Below, piece by piece: positions 23,105 through 33,800 of a DNA stretch of 64,000 nt. Position 1 is the stretch's first letter. Each line of letters begins with the position of its first letter. The notes beneath the pieces are model-generated. The model did not search any database and was not told the DNA's origin. It was given only the letters and a program-made list of their open reading frames with translations. Origin of the DNA: Notospermus geniculatus. Taxonomy: Eukaryota > Nemertea > Pilidiophora > Heteronemertea > Lineidae. The stretch spans positions 65,245 to 129,244 of the forward strand of contig NMRB01000734.1 of the NCBI GenBank assembly GCA_002633025.1, read 5' to 3'. Both the position numbers and the translations under genes were made by a program.

Positions 23105-24037
23105 GTGGATATATACCCGACCGTCGGTTCCCCAGTTCATAAAATTTTCTTGCGGACCCGACTGAAACTTCAACCAGTCGGGTCTCTAATTCATGGAATT
23201 TCCTTGTGGAACCGACTGAAAGCTCAATCAATCGTGTCTCCAATTTATGAAAATTCTTGGGGAGCCGACGAGATTTAGGCCTACGCGACGGAGCAAACTC
23301 TAATGATTCCCCTAAATGAACACATAGGTCCCAGCAGCCTAGTGGTTGGCGTGCGCCGCTATCAAACCACGGGTTCGAATCCCGCCAGGACACTAGCTGC
23401 TTTTTTCTATCAATTTTTTTGTAGTTTTATTTTTTCTTGTCGATTTGTTATCAAAATATCAACCCCGCGTGACTGTCAGAAAATGGTGAACAAAACCTTG
23501 CATTCTTGAGCCGGAATGATGAAAAAAAATTACCGGTAGGCCCCCTAGACCTCTGAAAAATATTTTTTCATCAGACAGCAGCTGTCAACATTAACTGTAA
23601 AAGGAGAATATACATAGGGACAATACACAGGGACTTCGTCAAGAAAAAAATTAAACTGACCATTCCGATTATCATTTTAGGCCTTTGCAGTGCACACTGT
23701 TGAATTTACGGTGCAGAAAATTTTACATCACGGTCTGCCACTGTACGAAGAAAAAAATCATTCTGCACGCATATACGACCGTCGGGGCCGCAAGAAATGC
23801 TCTGTACTGTCGGGTCTCGTAGCTGATAATTTGGGCTTGCAGCCACGACGGGTCGGGGCTCGAAGATATTAAATTAGGCTTGCAGATACGACCGTCGGGG
23901 CCGCAAGAAAAGCTCTGTACTGGGGACACGACGGTCGGGTCTGCAAGACAGCATATTTACTTGCGGAAACGACCGTCGTTTCTGCAAGACGAAATTCATT
24001 ACCTGCGGGACCGACCGTCGGGTAAATATCCCCAGCC
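23105..24037. mobile_element. Element with CGACCGTCGGG terminal and internal repeats
   Basis: The left end (GGATATATACCCGACCGTCG, 23107) and the right end before the gap (CGACCGTCGGGTAAATATCC, ending about 24031) are inverted copies. Homology runs inward for about 50 bp (a TCAT..AATTTTCTTGCGG-type stretch and its complement). Between them the motif CGACCGTCGGG or half-motifs recur about every 40 bp, often followed by a CTGCAAGA-type spacer. This resembles arrays of transposase-binding sites. A lone match (GACCGTCGGGTAAATAG) occurs at about 40990. The right flank is lost in the gap, so no target duplication can be read. Confidence 0.6.
23328..23392 (+). repeat. tRNA-like sequence (SINE or tRNA pseudogene)
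   Basis: GTCCCAGCAGCCTAGTGGTT opens the segment, and CGGGTTCGAATCCCG (a perfect T arm with B box) precedes GGACA, which pairs with the first four bases. The anticodon arm is not well formed. A run of six T follows at about 23400, a possible Pol III terminator. It sits inside the CGACCGTCGGG element. Confidence 0.55.
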
Positions 24038-24039
24038 TT

Positions 24040-24346
24040 NNNNNNNNNNNNNNNNNNNNNNNNNNNNNNNNNNNNNNNNNNNNNNNNNNNNNNNNNNNNN
24101 NNNNNNNNNNNNNNNNNNNNNNNNNNNNNNNNNNNNNNNNNNNNNNNNNNNNNNNNNNNNNNNNNNNNNNNNNNNNNNNNNNNNNNNNNNNNNNNNNNNN
24201 NNNNNNNNNNNNNNNNNNNNNNNNNNNNNNNNNNNNNNNNNNNNNNNNNNNNNNNNNNNNNNNNNNNNNNNNNNNNNNNNNNNNNNNNNNNNNNNNNNNN
24301 NNNNNNNNNNNNNNNNNNNNNNNNNNNNNNNNNNNNNNNNNNNNNN
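24040..24346. other. Assembly gap
   Basis: A run of N that interrupts the element at 23105-24037 and the minus-strand coding region continuing from 24347. Confidence 0.99.
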
Positions 24347-25230
24347 CGATATTCCAGTGCTCGCTGGTGCAAGTCTACAGCTGATTTTGAAGCAAAGGGA
24401 ATGCGGAGAAAGGGAGCCGACTTGGTTTGCTCGGACACAGGCTTCATTACAAACACATCCTGATCCACAGACTTAACCTTCATCAGATTTTCACCTTCAC
24501 CTGAAAGTCTGTCAGCTTCACCCCTCAGGTTTTTCAAAGACTTTGACTGGAAGTCAAGACTGTCCATTTGAAGCTAAGACTTCAAATTGAGCAGCCTGAC
24601 TTCCTCCCTCAGCTTGCTGTTTTCACTCTGTACATGACTCAACAGAGAATGATCGTTCCCCCCACGAAGTAATTCAACTTCACGGCGGAGACGATCATTC
24701 TCTGCCTGGAGTGAAAGCAGCAAGCTGGAGTCAAATAAGTCACCAGAAAGACCTGAGGGCGTAGAGTCAAGAGACTGACAGGGAGGGGGAAAACCTGAAA
24801 ACCCAGGAGGGGGAGATACTGGCTTATTGACATGATTGATGAGTTGTTCTAATTCCTTAAGTATATCCGCAGCTGAAGGAGAGTCTGAAGAAGTGTCCTG
24901 AGAAGTGTCCTGAGAAGATCTATCACAGTCAGGTGAGAATGAGATCGACGATAATTGTGCACTCGAGGACGGAAAAGAAGGTGATGAGAGATGTGATGAT
25001 GTACATGTACATGTAGATGGTGCTGTCCGCAAAAGGTTGGACGGAATATGTGCGGACGGAACTGGTGCGGACCGAAGTTGAGAGGACGGATGTTGACAGG
25101 ACGGATGTTGAGAGGACGGATGTTGAGAGGACGGATGTTGACAGGACGGATGTTGACAGGACGGATCGTCGATTGCATCGGCAACAACAGAGCCATCATC
25201 GAGACGTGACAAGTCTGAAAATAAAACCAA
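24347..25230 (-). pseudogene. Ser/Pro-rich coiled-coil protein, 3' part (unrecognised)
   Basis: The minus-strand frame 25230-24574 is followed in the same frame, after a TAG at 24576-24574, by 24567-24347 up to the gap. It begins with a 15-bp coding repeat (SCQHP/SSQHP units), then a Ser/Thr-rich segment. A leucine-rich heptad region follows (LLLSLQAENDRLRREVELL, HVQSENSKLREEVRLLNLK). After the stop come LQMDSLDFQSKSLKNLRGEA and LRIPFASKSAVDLHQRALEY. Two ENDRL/ENSKLREEV heptads argue for a real coiled coil. The TAG could be a mutation, or a stop of one isoform. I do not recognise the family; the downstream continuation is lost in the gap. Confidence 0.45.
25076..25166. repeat. Coding minisatellite, 15-bp unit
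   Basis: About six copies of a GTTGACAGGACGGAT-type unit lie within the minus-strand frame and encode repeated (S/C)QHPS. The unit length keeps the frame open. Confidence 0.85.
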
Positions 25231-25680
25231 TCAGTTTAACATACTGGAGTTACATGTAGATAGACAGATGGATTAGGTACGTGACAAAAAAATTAAAGTG
25301 TTCAAAAATCAATTCTAAGTTAGCTCATTGGTTAGAGCCTTAAAAAAGAAACAAAATGACACCAAGATTGTCAAAATTGGTTAAGGAACAAGGAAGTTAT
25401 GGCAATTTTAGTCCTCTCAAAATCGCCCATTGAATTGTATTGTTTCAGCATTAGACTAAGACAAAAAGTGTGATCGCACGTAAGCTGAGGATAGATACAA
25501 ATCATCATAACTTCCTTATTTCTTAAGATAATCAAAAATGAAATTTGAAACACAGACTTGTTATGGTATGGGGAGACCATGGCAGTATTCAGAATGAAAA
25601 TATTATCACAATTTATGAATTTAATTAATTAATTAGTTAATTACAACCAATAAAGACAAAGCAACTCACATGGATATTCC
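25231..25680. other. No gene seen
   Basis: AT-rich noncoding text between two minus-strand genes. Confidence 0.5.
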
Positions 25681-25684
25681 TACT

Positions 25685-28600
25685 TTAATAAGAGAGACTG
25701 ACGTCATCATGTAGAAAATCTACAGCAAGTTCATACTTGGACACATCCCAGTCAGTGGCATCTGAATAGTCCTCTTCCTGCGACCAGTATGCAACTCTGT
25801 ACAGTCCCTTATTCCCTGGCTTCAACTTCTTCACCCTACCATTGTACATGGTAAGTTCCCCCTCCAAAGCCCAGATGTGGCACATTGTCCTTCCTACCAC
25901 CCTTCCCTCCAGAATATCAAGCAGTTGGTCTCTGTCAGCATCAGGAAATTCCTCATGTATGCTGTCCAGCTCTGTTTCAAACGGTGTACGGTAAAAAAGG
26001 CACTGGTAAAAAAGGCACCGGTAAAAAAGGCACGGTAAAAAAGGCACTGGTAAAAAAGGCACTGGTAAAATAGGCAAACCCCCCCCCCCCCCGAACTTAG
26101 ACATCTTACCAATCTTCTTTATCCATTGCCAGCCATGAATAACCGCACCCAATTCAAAGGGGAGAACTAATTCTTGGATGTCATTGCTTGAAAGATGGAG
26201 GTAGAACCTTAAAAGGTACTGAGAAAGGCACCCAGAATAGAAAAGAAAAGGCCTACAAAAAGAGCGGGAAAATGCAAACTTACAAATTCCTTCAATGTCG
26301 GACCAACTGGGATTATCAATGGGAAATGGACAGAAATCTACCATTATAAATGAAACATGATTCCCTATTCCACCACATCCTGCAGTTTTCTGACAAGTGT
26401 GCCTTTTTTACCTACCCTGTGATTTTTATGTGCCTTTTTTACTGGTGCCTTTTTTACCAGTGCCTTTTTTACCGGTGCCTTTTTTACCAGTGCCTTTTTT
26501 ACCAGTGCCTTTTTTACCGTGCCTTTTTTACAGGTGCCTTTTTTACCAGTGCCTTTTTTACCTGGATTCGTTTCAAACTTAGCCAGTCTTTTCTCCAACT
26601 TTTCCTCTGGACAGTGTCCTGTTGATGCTTTTTCTTCTCTTGCCTTCTTAACAACTCTATCCTCAAGTCCTTCTGTGCCTTTCTCCTTTGGTCCCTTCTC
26701 TTTCGTCCTAACTTCACTGCCATCCTCAAAACCTCCTCTCGTCTTTCTTCACTGAGTCCATCCAAATATTTCACTGTCCTGTTCTTCCTTGATCTCATCT
26801 GACATGACAGGTAGCACAGTGTTGCATTGGGTGCCCTTTTTTGTGCCGCAGAAAACATCCCCATCAACTCCTCAGCATCTATATTGTGCATTCTTGCTGA
26901 TTCTGCCTCCTCTTTCAAAACTTCTGTAATGTCCATGCTGAAATACCTTGCATATTGTCGGTTCAATACCTCAGAGACAGCAGACAGACACTTCGTCATC
27001 ATTTCACAGAATTGGTCTTGGTGTTCTTCAGGCACGTTCCTCAGTTTTTCCAGGGTTGTGTCCATGGTGAGAGCATCTCCAAACAAATCTACAGTCTGAG
27101 TTAGAAGGTCTAGTGGTCGCTGTGCATAGTCGTTCACGGCTGTGAGTACTTTCCGGACAATTAGAATCCCCTCCACATGATTTTGGCCACTTTGCGCAGA
27201 TACATAGAATTTCTTCATCCAGGGTCCACTGAGGAATTTTCCCAGAAGTCCAAGTACTCGTAATTCTAATACTGCAGTCTTATTGCAGAAATCTTTGAGG
27301 ATACTACTCCTCAGCCCACCACATGCGGTTCCACTGGTAAGCAGTTCTTGGAATATTTCATAATGCTCAATGAAAATTCCAGCAATGTGGAATAGGATGT
27401 GCAGACGGTTTCTGCGATATCTAGGGATGATACCACGGGGAAGTTTTTTCTTATCCAAGAAACAGACAAATCCTCGGGGATCACCTTTCCCGTCCTTAAA
27501 ACGTAGTCTGTTCATTTGCCACACAATATTTGCTGCCAAACAATCTTTCCCATATAAGGCTCCTCGCGTTTCCTCCAGTTTCTTCAAGGCCGATCGAGTT
27601 GCACTTGCAATTGAGTCAAGCGGGTGCAAATGACAGTTCAACTCATTTAAATTGTTTTTTCCATGTGGCGTTTATAAGGCGTATGGCGGCTCCATTTGCA
27701 GCACAGCGATCTGTAAGAGTATTGGAAATGTTAGCAATCAGTGCTTTCCTGATAGTCCTTCTTGTGAAAATAAGCATACGTTTCACCAAGATTGTCAACG
27801 GTTTTAGTAACATGATTCGCGTAATCATCTGCGGTCCCCCCAGGTAATTCATCAACAGCTGCAGCAACACATTCCAACTTCGTAGTAAAATGAATACTGT
27901 TGACGTGCACCCCCTCCTGGGTGGTGGCATCAAAACCAAGAGTAACATTCTTGTTTTCAACTATTGTTTCGGCAGTCTGAAGCTCAGCGATCACTCCCAG
28001 CTCCCTAGCCATGAGCTCAACAGTGTTCCGATGTGGCACATGATCGATTGTCTCCCCTGATCGATTTGAAAACTGTTGAATAAGGTTCGGGACATTAGAA
28101 GTGGGCACCTGATTCACTATGCAATCAAAAACTTTTAGCCTAGTTGCAGAGGAATATGTCTTTCTGTCTCTCTTGGCTGTAATCCCTGTAGCATCACTGG
28201 ATGAAGTCAGATCATCTACAGTCTCTTCAAGTAACATTTTTTCATGTTCTAACTGTTTTATAGTCTCAACTTTCTCTTTGAGTTGCGCTTTCAGTTTCTC
28301 ATATTCTTTCTTTGATACTGATGTGGCCCTGGCCTCCTTGTTTCGTTTCAAATACTTCTTGTGTTTCTTCCTTTCATCACTTAACTGCTGCTTTGCTTCT
28401 GCAAGTTCTCTGACTAAAGGGTTTCTTTTATATTTGTTCTTTAATCCAGTGATGACTGCCTTCTTATTATGTATTGTATTATTTTTACGTTCAAGGGCCT
28501 GATTTATGACACGCCTAGGGGTCTTAAGTTGAGCCTTCAGTGTGCCAATTTCCTTACTATACTTTTTTTTCATGTCACTTGCTGATTTAGAGACAAAGTC

Positions 28601-28813
28601 TAGTCTTTTTTTCAAACTGACTTTCCGTGGTGTCATTGATACAACAGACCTAATAGGATAGGCTGAAATGGCTGGACCATAAGACACAGCAGGGGTGGAC
28701 GGCTCCGGACATTCAATTGGTACATCATGACCAGCAGAGGTGGATGGCTCTGGAGATTCAATCATGGCTACATCATGACCAGCAGAGGGGGATGGCTCTG
28801 GAGATTCAATCAT
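25685..28813 (-). pseudogene. Coiled-coil DDE-type transposase gene, frameshifted and interrupted
   Basis: The minus-strand coding starts at ATG 28813 with three copies of an IESPEPSTSAGHDV-type unit. A long Lys-rich coiled coil follows (AELAEAKQQLSDERKKHKK-like, KEYEKLKAQLKEKVETIKQL). Then comes a core with LGFDATTQEGVHVNSIHFTT, ELPGGTADDYANHV, ISNTLTDRCAANGAAIRL, LNELNCHLHPLDSIAS, RLRFKDGKGDPRGFVCFLD and IPRYRRNRLHILFHIAG. I know this order from an abundant invertebrate transposase-like family, but cannot name the superfamily. D residues in GFDAT and LTDRC are candidate catalytic residues. Frame changes near 27748, 27658 and 26605 break it. A 587-bp element splits the tail: KRLAKFET (26598-26570) joins ELDSIHEEFPDADRDQ (25973 down) in frame when the element and one GTTTCAAAC copy are removed. 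The stop is at 25685. Confidence 0.8.
25983..26569. mobile_element. 587-bp element with inverted minisatellite ends and 9-bp target duplication
   Basis: The left end is an array of GGTAAAAAAGGCACT units (25989-26079). The right end is the same array inverted (TGCCTTTTTTACCAG units, 26399-26563). A 9-bp direct repeat GTTTCAAAC flanks it (25974-25982 and 26570-26578), the size typical of Mutator-like elements. The middle (26090-26395, minus strand) carries exon-like text, including ATG GTAGATTTC... DNPSWSDIEG/GTAAGT and, after TTTCTCAG, LLRFYLHLSSNDIQELVL then IKKIG/GTAAGA. That raises the possibility of captured gene pieces. The KKALVKKAP-type frames in the arrays are artefacts. Confidence 0.75.
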
Positions 28814-28816
28814 GGG

Positions 28817-29245
28817 TACACACTAAAATTCATTGGGTCAAATATAACCCAAATCACAACCCAACAAAGTGTCACTATTGCACTTGACCAATACTGGGTC
28901 AAAATAGCCCATTTTTATTGGGCAGGCCTATGACCCACAATACTGGGTCAAATTCAAGTCCAATATTGGGTCGATTTCAACCTATACTGATGGGTTAATT
29001 TGACACATCAATTGGGTAAAAAAATAACCCAATGTAAACCAACTAAAGTGTCACTATTGCACTTGCCCAACAGGGGGTTAACTTAACCCAAGACCATTAG
29101 GTCAACCTTTTAACCCATTGATTGGTTTAAAATACAGGCCAACTTTGGGTCACATATTACCCATCAGGTTAGGTTATGGGACAGTTGGGTCACTCAAATT
29201 ACACACGTGTTGGGTTACGACATGTAACACAACACTGTTGGGTTG
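28817..29245. repeat. Left subterminal region rich in TGGGT/ACCCA
   Basis: About ten TGGGT and seven ACCCA pentamers occur in 430 bp, often as ATTGGGTCAA or TAACCCAA. A short segment (AAGTGTCACTATTGCACTTG) is repeated at about 28868 and 29046. Dense subterminal motifs of this kind are a feature of EnSpm/CACTA elements. Confidence 0.8.
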
Positions 29246-29379
29246 TGGCCTAAAGAAACTGTAAGAAAATGATTGGAATTGACTGTTTATTGTTTACTAT
29301 TTATTTCACAAACAAAGAGATCATCCTTAGGGATGGATGCAATTAAAGCAGTGCAGCAACATGGCAAAAACCTCCAGTT

Positions 29380-29960
29380 TAGATGCCACCAGGATACAAA
29401 CTACTGTTCCACACAACTTCCTGATCTGTGCACATAACTGACTCACTTAATTTTGTTTGTCTTTCAACCCTGTCAATCCCATAGTACACAAGTGTTACAT
29501 TCCACCAGGAAGGGTTTATAAATTACTGTTCTACACAATTTTGTCCTACTGATCTGTGCATAATCGACTCCTATTTGGCACACTCTCGATTTTGGCTTTT
29601 AACCCTGTGGGAGACAAGTTACACTCCTCCAAAAAAGGACCATTCTACACAAATTACTGATCTGCACACAACTGACTCCAATGACAGAATCTCAATTTTG
29701 TTTAACCTGGTCAATCCCAGGAGAAAAGATGATTTTCCACATCATGTGCCATGTTGTTTTTTTATGTCAGTGCAAGCACAGTGACCTTGTCATGGCTGTG
29801 GGTGGCTAATTTTCTATGAAATTTATCCACAGGGACCAAGCATCACTCTGCGCTATCCAGTGGTGTCAAAAACCAAGTGGGCACATGAGGTTGAAAATCA
29901 TCCACTGTTACACTCCACCAGAAACGGCTGATGAATTACAGTTGGTACACGAATTTCTGA
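29380..29960. repeat. Degenerate tandem repeat of about 110-120 bp
   Basis: Phrases such as TTACACTCCACCAGAAA, AAATTACTGTTCTACACA, CTGATCTGTGCACA and CTTTCAACCCTGTCAATCCC recur four or five times with drift. They lie between the left subterminal region and the 3' end of the accessory gene. No coding meaning. Confidence 0.6.
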
Positions 29961-30840
29961 CATCTATGCATTAAACAAACATTTGGCTGGTTGGACAAAG
30001 AGTACTTTCCAAAGCACTACAAATTACTGTAAACTGCGAAATGTGTGCGACTCAAAAAGCCGGCAAATTTGCACTTGCAGAACTCGCATCTCACATGTCT
30101 CAGTGAGAAATTTTGTGGCTGATGCATCATTTAGCATGTTTAGAGGACACCTCAAAATTAACAGTTTAATTCCAGCCCCATTTTGCGGAGTGAAAATAAA
30201 GCACATACAAAATTTCACGATTTACAGTTACTGGATGCAGTGGGTTTACAATAATTGAACCAAACTGCAATGCAGCAGCCGCATGATCTCCGAATCATGT
30301 GACATGTACATGTAACATTCAATACTTAGTACTCCTCGCAAGCTTTCCATTGTACCTCGTCATTAAATATATTAAAACATCTTCGTCAGGGCAGATTTGC
30401 CATTTAATTACCAAAGATTACATTTATGAGATCTCTGACATGTTCTGGGAAAATCAGGCACAAGCTGAGAGTACGGTATCAAAGGGTTAATGACATTCTC
30501 AGTACTATAAAATGGACCTATTTTAGAGGATGAAGAAGAGGATGTCACCGACAGCAGCTCAAGCCATATTTAAATAAGAGGGGATTTGGACCCTTCATGC
30601 CAGTACTGTGATTTGTACCTGGCTTTGACAGATCAGGTCACATTTTTTTTGTCAACTAATACCAAACTCATCTGACCTCAAAAGGTTATTAAACAAGATG
30701 CCCTTGAAGAGGCTTTCACCATGGTATTGTTTCATGTAATGAGGAGACAGTCCTGGGAAAACTTTATGGGCCACAAAAAAGTCAAGTCCTGATCATCAAA
30801 GGTTGTCTCTGAACATACATGATGTCCAATTCCAATGAGC
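29961..30840. other. 3' flank of the accessory gene; nothing recognised
   Basis: Noncoding text inside the giant element. I could not identify a clear AATAAA on the minus strand close to the stop at 30844. Confidence 0.4.
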
Positions 30841-30843
30841 ATG

Positions 30844-33800
30844 TTACTTTCTGTAGTTGAAGTAACTGCGGAGGATTTTTATTTGGTTCGACAAATTCTC
30901 CGTTCTCTTCATGTCGAAAACGATGCTCTCAAAAAACTCCCACACGGAGTAGCATGCATGTGGGTAGGCGAGATCCATTATGAAAAATGTCTTGAAGCAG
31001 CAGTCGACGGCGTGCATTAGTGATGGTTGTTCCACAGCATTTTCTTCAAGAACGAGGAAAGTTTGCGCTGGATGACTTCTATCGCCCAGGATAAGAACGA
31101 AAGGCTGATTATGTGCCTTCTTTGCTCTCAGGTATTCTGGTATGTTGGTACTGACCTGAAAAGAAAAATAGAGCCTGATGAGTAAATACATGTATTAAAT
31201 AATATTTACAATACGTCATCTATAAAACAAGGTTTGCTATAAGATTACTCTTATCCATGACTTCATTGTGGGGTTACAGTGGAATGATGACAAAAATATG
31301 CACTCCATGTATTGGACCTACTGCAGTTCATAAGAGGACACAGAGCTGGTGACACAGATTGAAAAATTAATAGTGAACACACTTACGAACTACTATGAAC
31401 TCTTACCAGATAACTGTGAAGTTCATAGTTTTACTATAAATTTCATGGTAAAACTATGAACTTCACAGTTATTTGGCAAGCGTTCATAGTAGTTCGCAGT
31501 TCATTTTTTCCTGGGTTACCCATGACATGCTTTTGAGTTACAAAGGACCAGCAGGCATCCCTTTGCAAAGAGGGCACGATGATGATGATGATGATGACAG
31601 GTATAACTGACAAAAAATGAGAAAAACAGCTTACTGGTTGTGCATCAATAAATGACCGACTTGCTTCAGTAAACGATGGACGGTGCATTTTCTTGTCTTT
31701 CTTGTAAGATTTCACAGGAATTATTATTGACAATGCCTGGAGTGACAAGTTAATGTTCTCCTCTGCAAAATAAATTAGAATGAAATGGTCCATGGACCAT
31801 GTGCTCACCGGGTTGGACATAATAGTCTAATGACAGAGGAAGGTTACGGTGGCCCAAACATGCCATGTATATATTTTTGTCCACATTAAAATATTCTGAA
31901 CATTATTGTATTTTTTCTCGAATTTCCACCCGGGTGGAAAGTATTTCCACCCCGGTGGAAAGTATTTCCACCCCGGTGGAAAGTATTTTCACCCGGGTGG
32001 AAAGTATTTTCACCCGGGTGGAAAGTATTTCCACCCGGGTGGAAAGAATATAAGTGAAAATACTTTCCACCCGGGTGAAAATACTTTCCACCCGGGTGGA
32101 AATACTTTCCACCCGGGAAGAAATTCGAGAAAAAATGCAATACTGTTCAGAATATTTTAATGTGGACAAAAATATATACATGGCATGTTTGGGCCACCGT
32201 AGAAGGTACATATCAGTTATGAGCAATCTGGGTCAAGTCATTCCCACCCAGGTAGGACTTTGATGATTTTGGGGTACCCCTCCAATGCATGTTTATGCAA
32301 GATATGAAGTCGCTCGGTGAAATAATGAGAAACTCTGGCAGGTTCGTCACTTTTGTCGAACTTTGACCGCTGCAACCTTGATAAGTAGGTCAAATCAAAA
32401 ACCCGTTATATATCTAATGTATCCTTATTAGCTACACCTATGATAAAAATTTGGAGATGATCTAGTCATCAGTTCAGGAGTTATTGCACTTTTTGTGTTT
32501 TTGGTTTTGGCCACTTGGAGGCCAAGCCAAGAATCGAATCGGACCGAAACTTGGTGTCATAGGTCATCTGACCTAGGGGTATATATGTACCAAGTTTCAG
32601 ATCAATAGCTCCAGCAGTAACGAAACGTGCCCTGCTAATAGATGACGGACGCCGACGGACACACCACCATTGTAAAGCTCACCCCGGGGAGCTAAAAATG
32701 AACAAAGGATAACAAAATACCTGGGCTGGGTTGCACAAAACTCATGTTAGCGCTAACATGATGTTCGCACTAACATCATGTTAAATGACGTAAAATGACA
32801 ATGTATTTTGACGTCATCTAACATAAAAGTTAGCGCTAACACCATGTAATTTGTATGCAATGAGTGCAACATGTAAGAGCAAGTTCTACTTCTTGATTAA
32901 TCATTAATCGAAGCCACTAAGAATAAATATCAGCACATTTTATTTGTCTTGTTCTTTTATGGATAGTGTATTTATTAGACAGTAAATTGTGCTCCTATGA
33001 AAGTTTCTCCCAGGTTCATCAAGCGGAAAAATTGCGATATCCCATCCAAATTTTTCCTCAAAGACAACAGATCTTAGCTTACCCTCAGTGGTTTCTCCAC
33101 TGGCATCGAACGACTCTTTCCAGTCTTTCCGTTGTCTGTTTGCATATTCTATCACTAATGGTCCAATTTTTGTAGCCCACTTCTCGAATAAAACATCGCT
33201 CTTGGATGGATACATGATGCGGAAGTCCTGTTCAATCTGAAGGTGCAATGATGCAATAGACTGTAACCAGTTTCTGATCTTACTCTGACAAGCGAACACA
33301 ACAGACTGAAGGAAACCACAAGTAAAGCAAGAAGAAGCACACCTACAAACAGGGATGATGATGGTTTTGAAGGACTGGGAAAAAAGTCATTTTTATCATT
33401 CACAATCACATGTTATGTTGATTTGCATGGTGATAACTATGGAGGTGCAAACTGAGCAACCAAACTTCAAATCACTTGAAAGTTCCAGAAATACACTGCT
33501 CAACTGACATGAGACTACAAATGTAACAATTGTCAGATTGATTGCATACGGAAGTAACTTACCATACCACGCATCAGCAACCGTGGGTACTGGGCAAGAA
33601 TGCTTGCCACTGTCAGCGTTCCATTGTTCCGAATCCACTGTAATCTGTATGCAGCAGTCTGCGACATGTAATCCTTCACCTGCTTCTCGGGTTCCATGTG
33701 GTACTTTAACCACTCCGTCATCTCTGTTGCTCGCTCAGCAGATACTGTAGATTCTACAGTAAAATGAATTTAAAGAATATCACCAAATATCTGCCACAAA

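Noticed and set aside
26365-26598. KKALVKKAP / KKGTGKKGT protein repeats as a coding region
   Set aside because: They are translations of a 16-bp minisatellite at the ends of a mobile element. The same block gives VPFLPVPFLP on the other strand.
28817-29245. A small stand-alone MITE at the left end
   Set aside because: No inverted TACACACTAAAA partner is found nearby. The only matching partner is at 43361.
31865-32160. STPVESIST / HPGGKYF repeat proteins
   Set aside because: Six-frame translation of the inverted CCACCCGGGTGG minisatellite inside a foldback. No start, splice or domain evidence.
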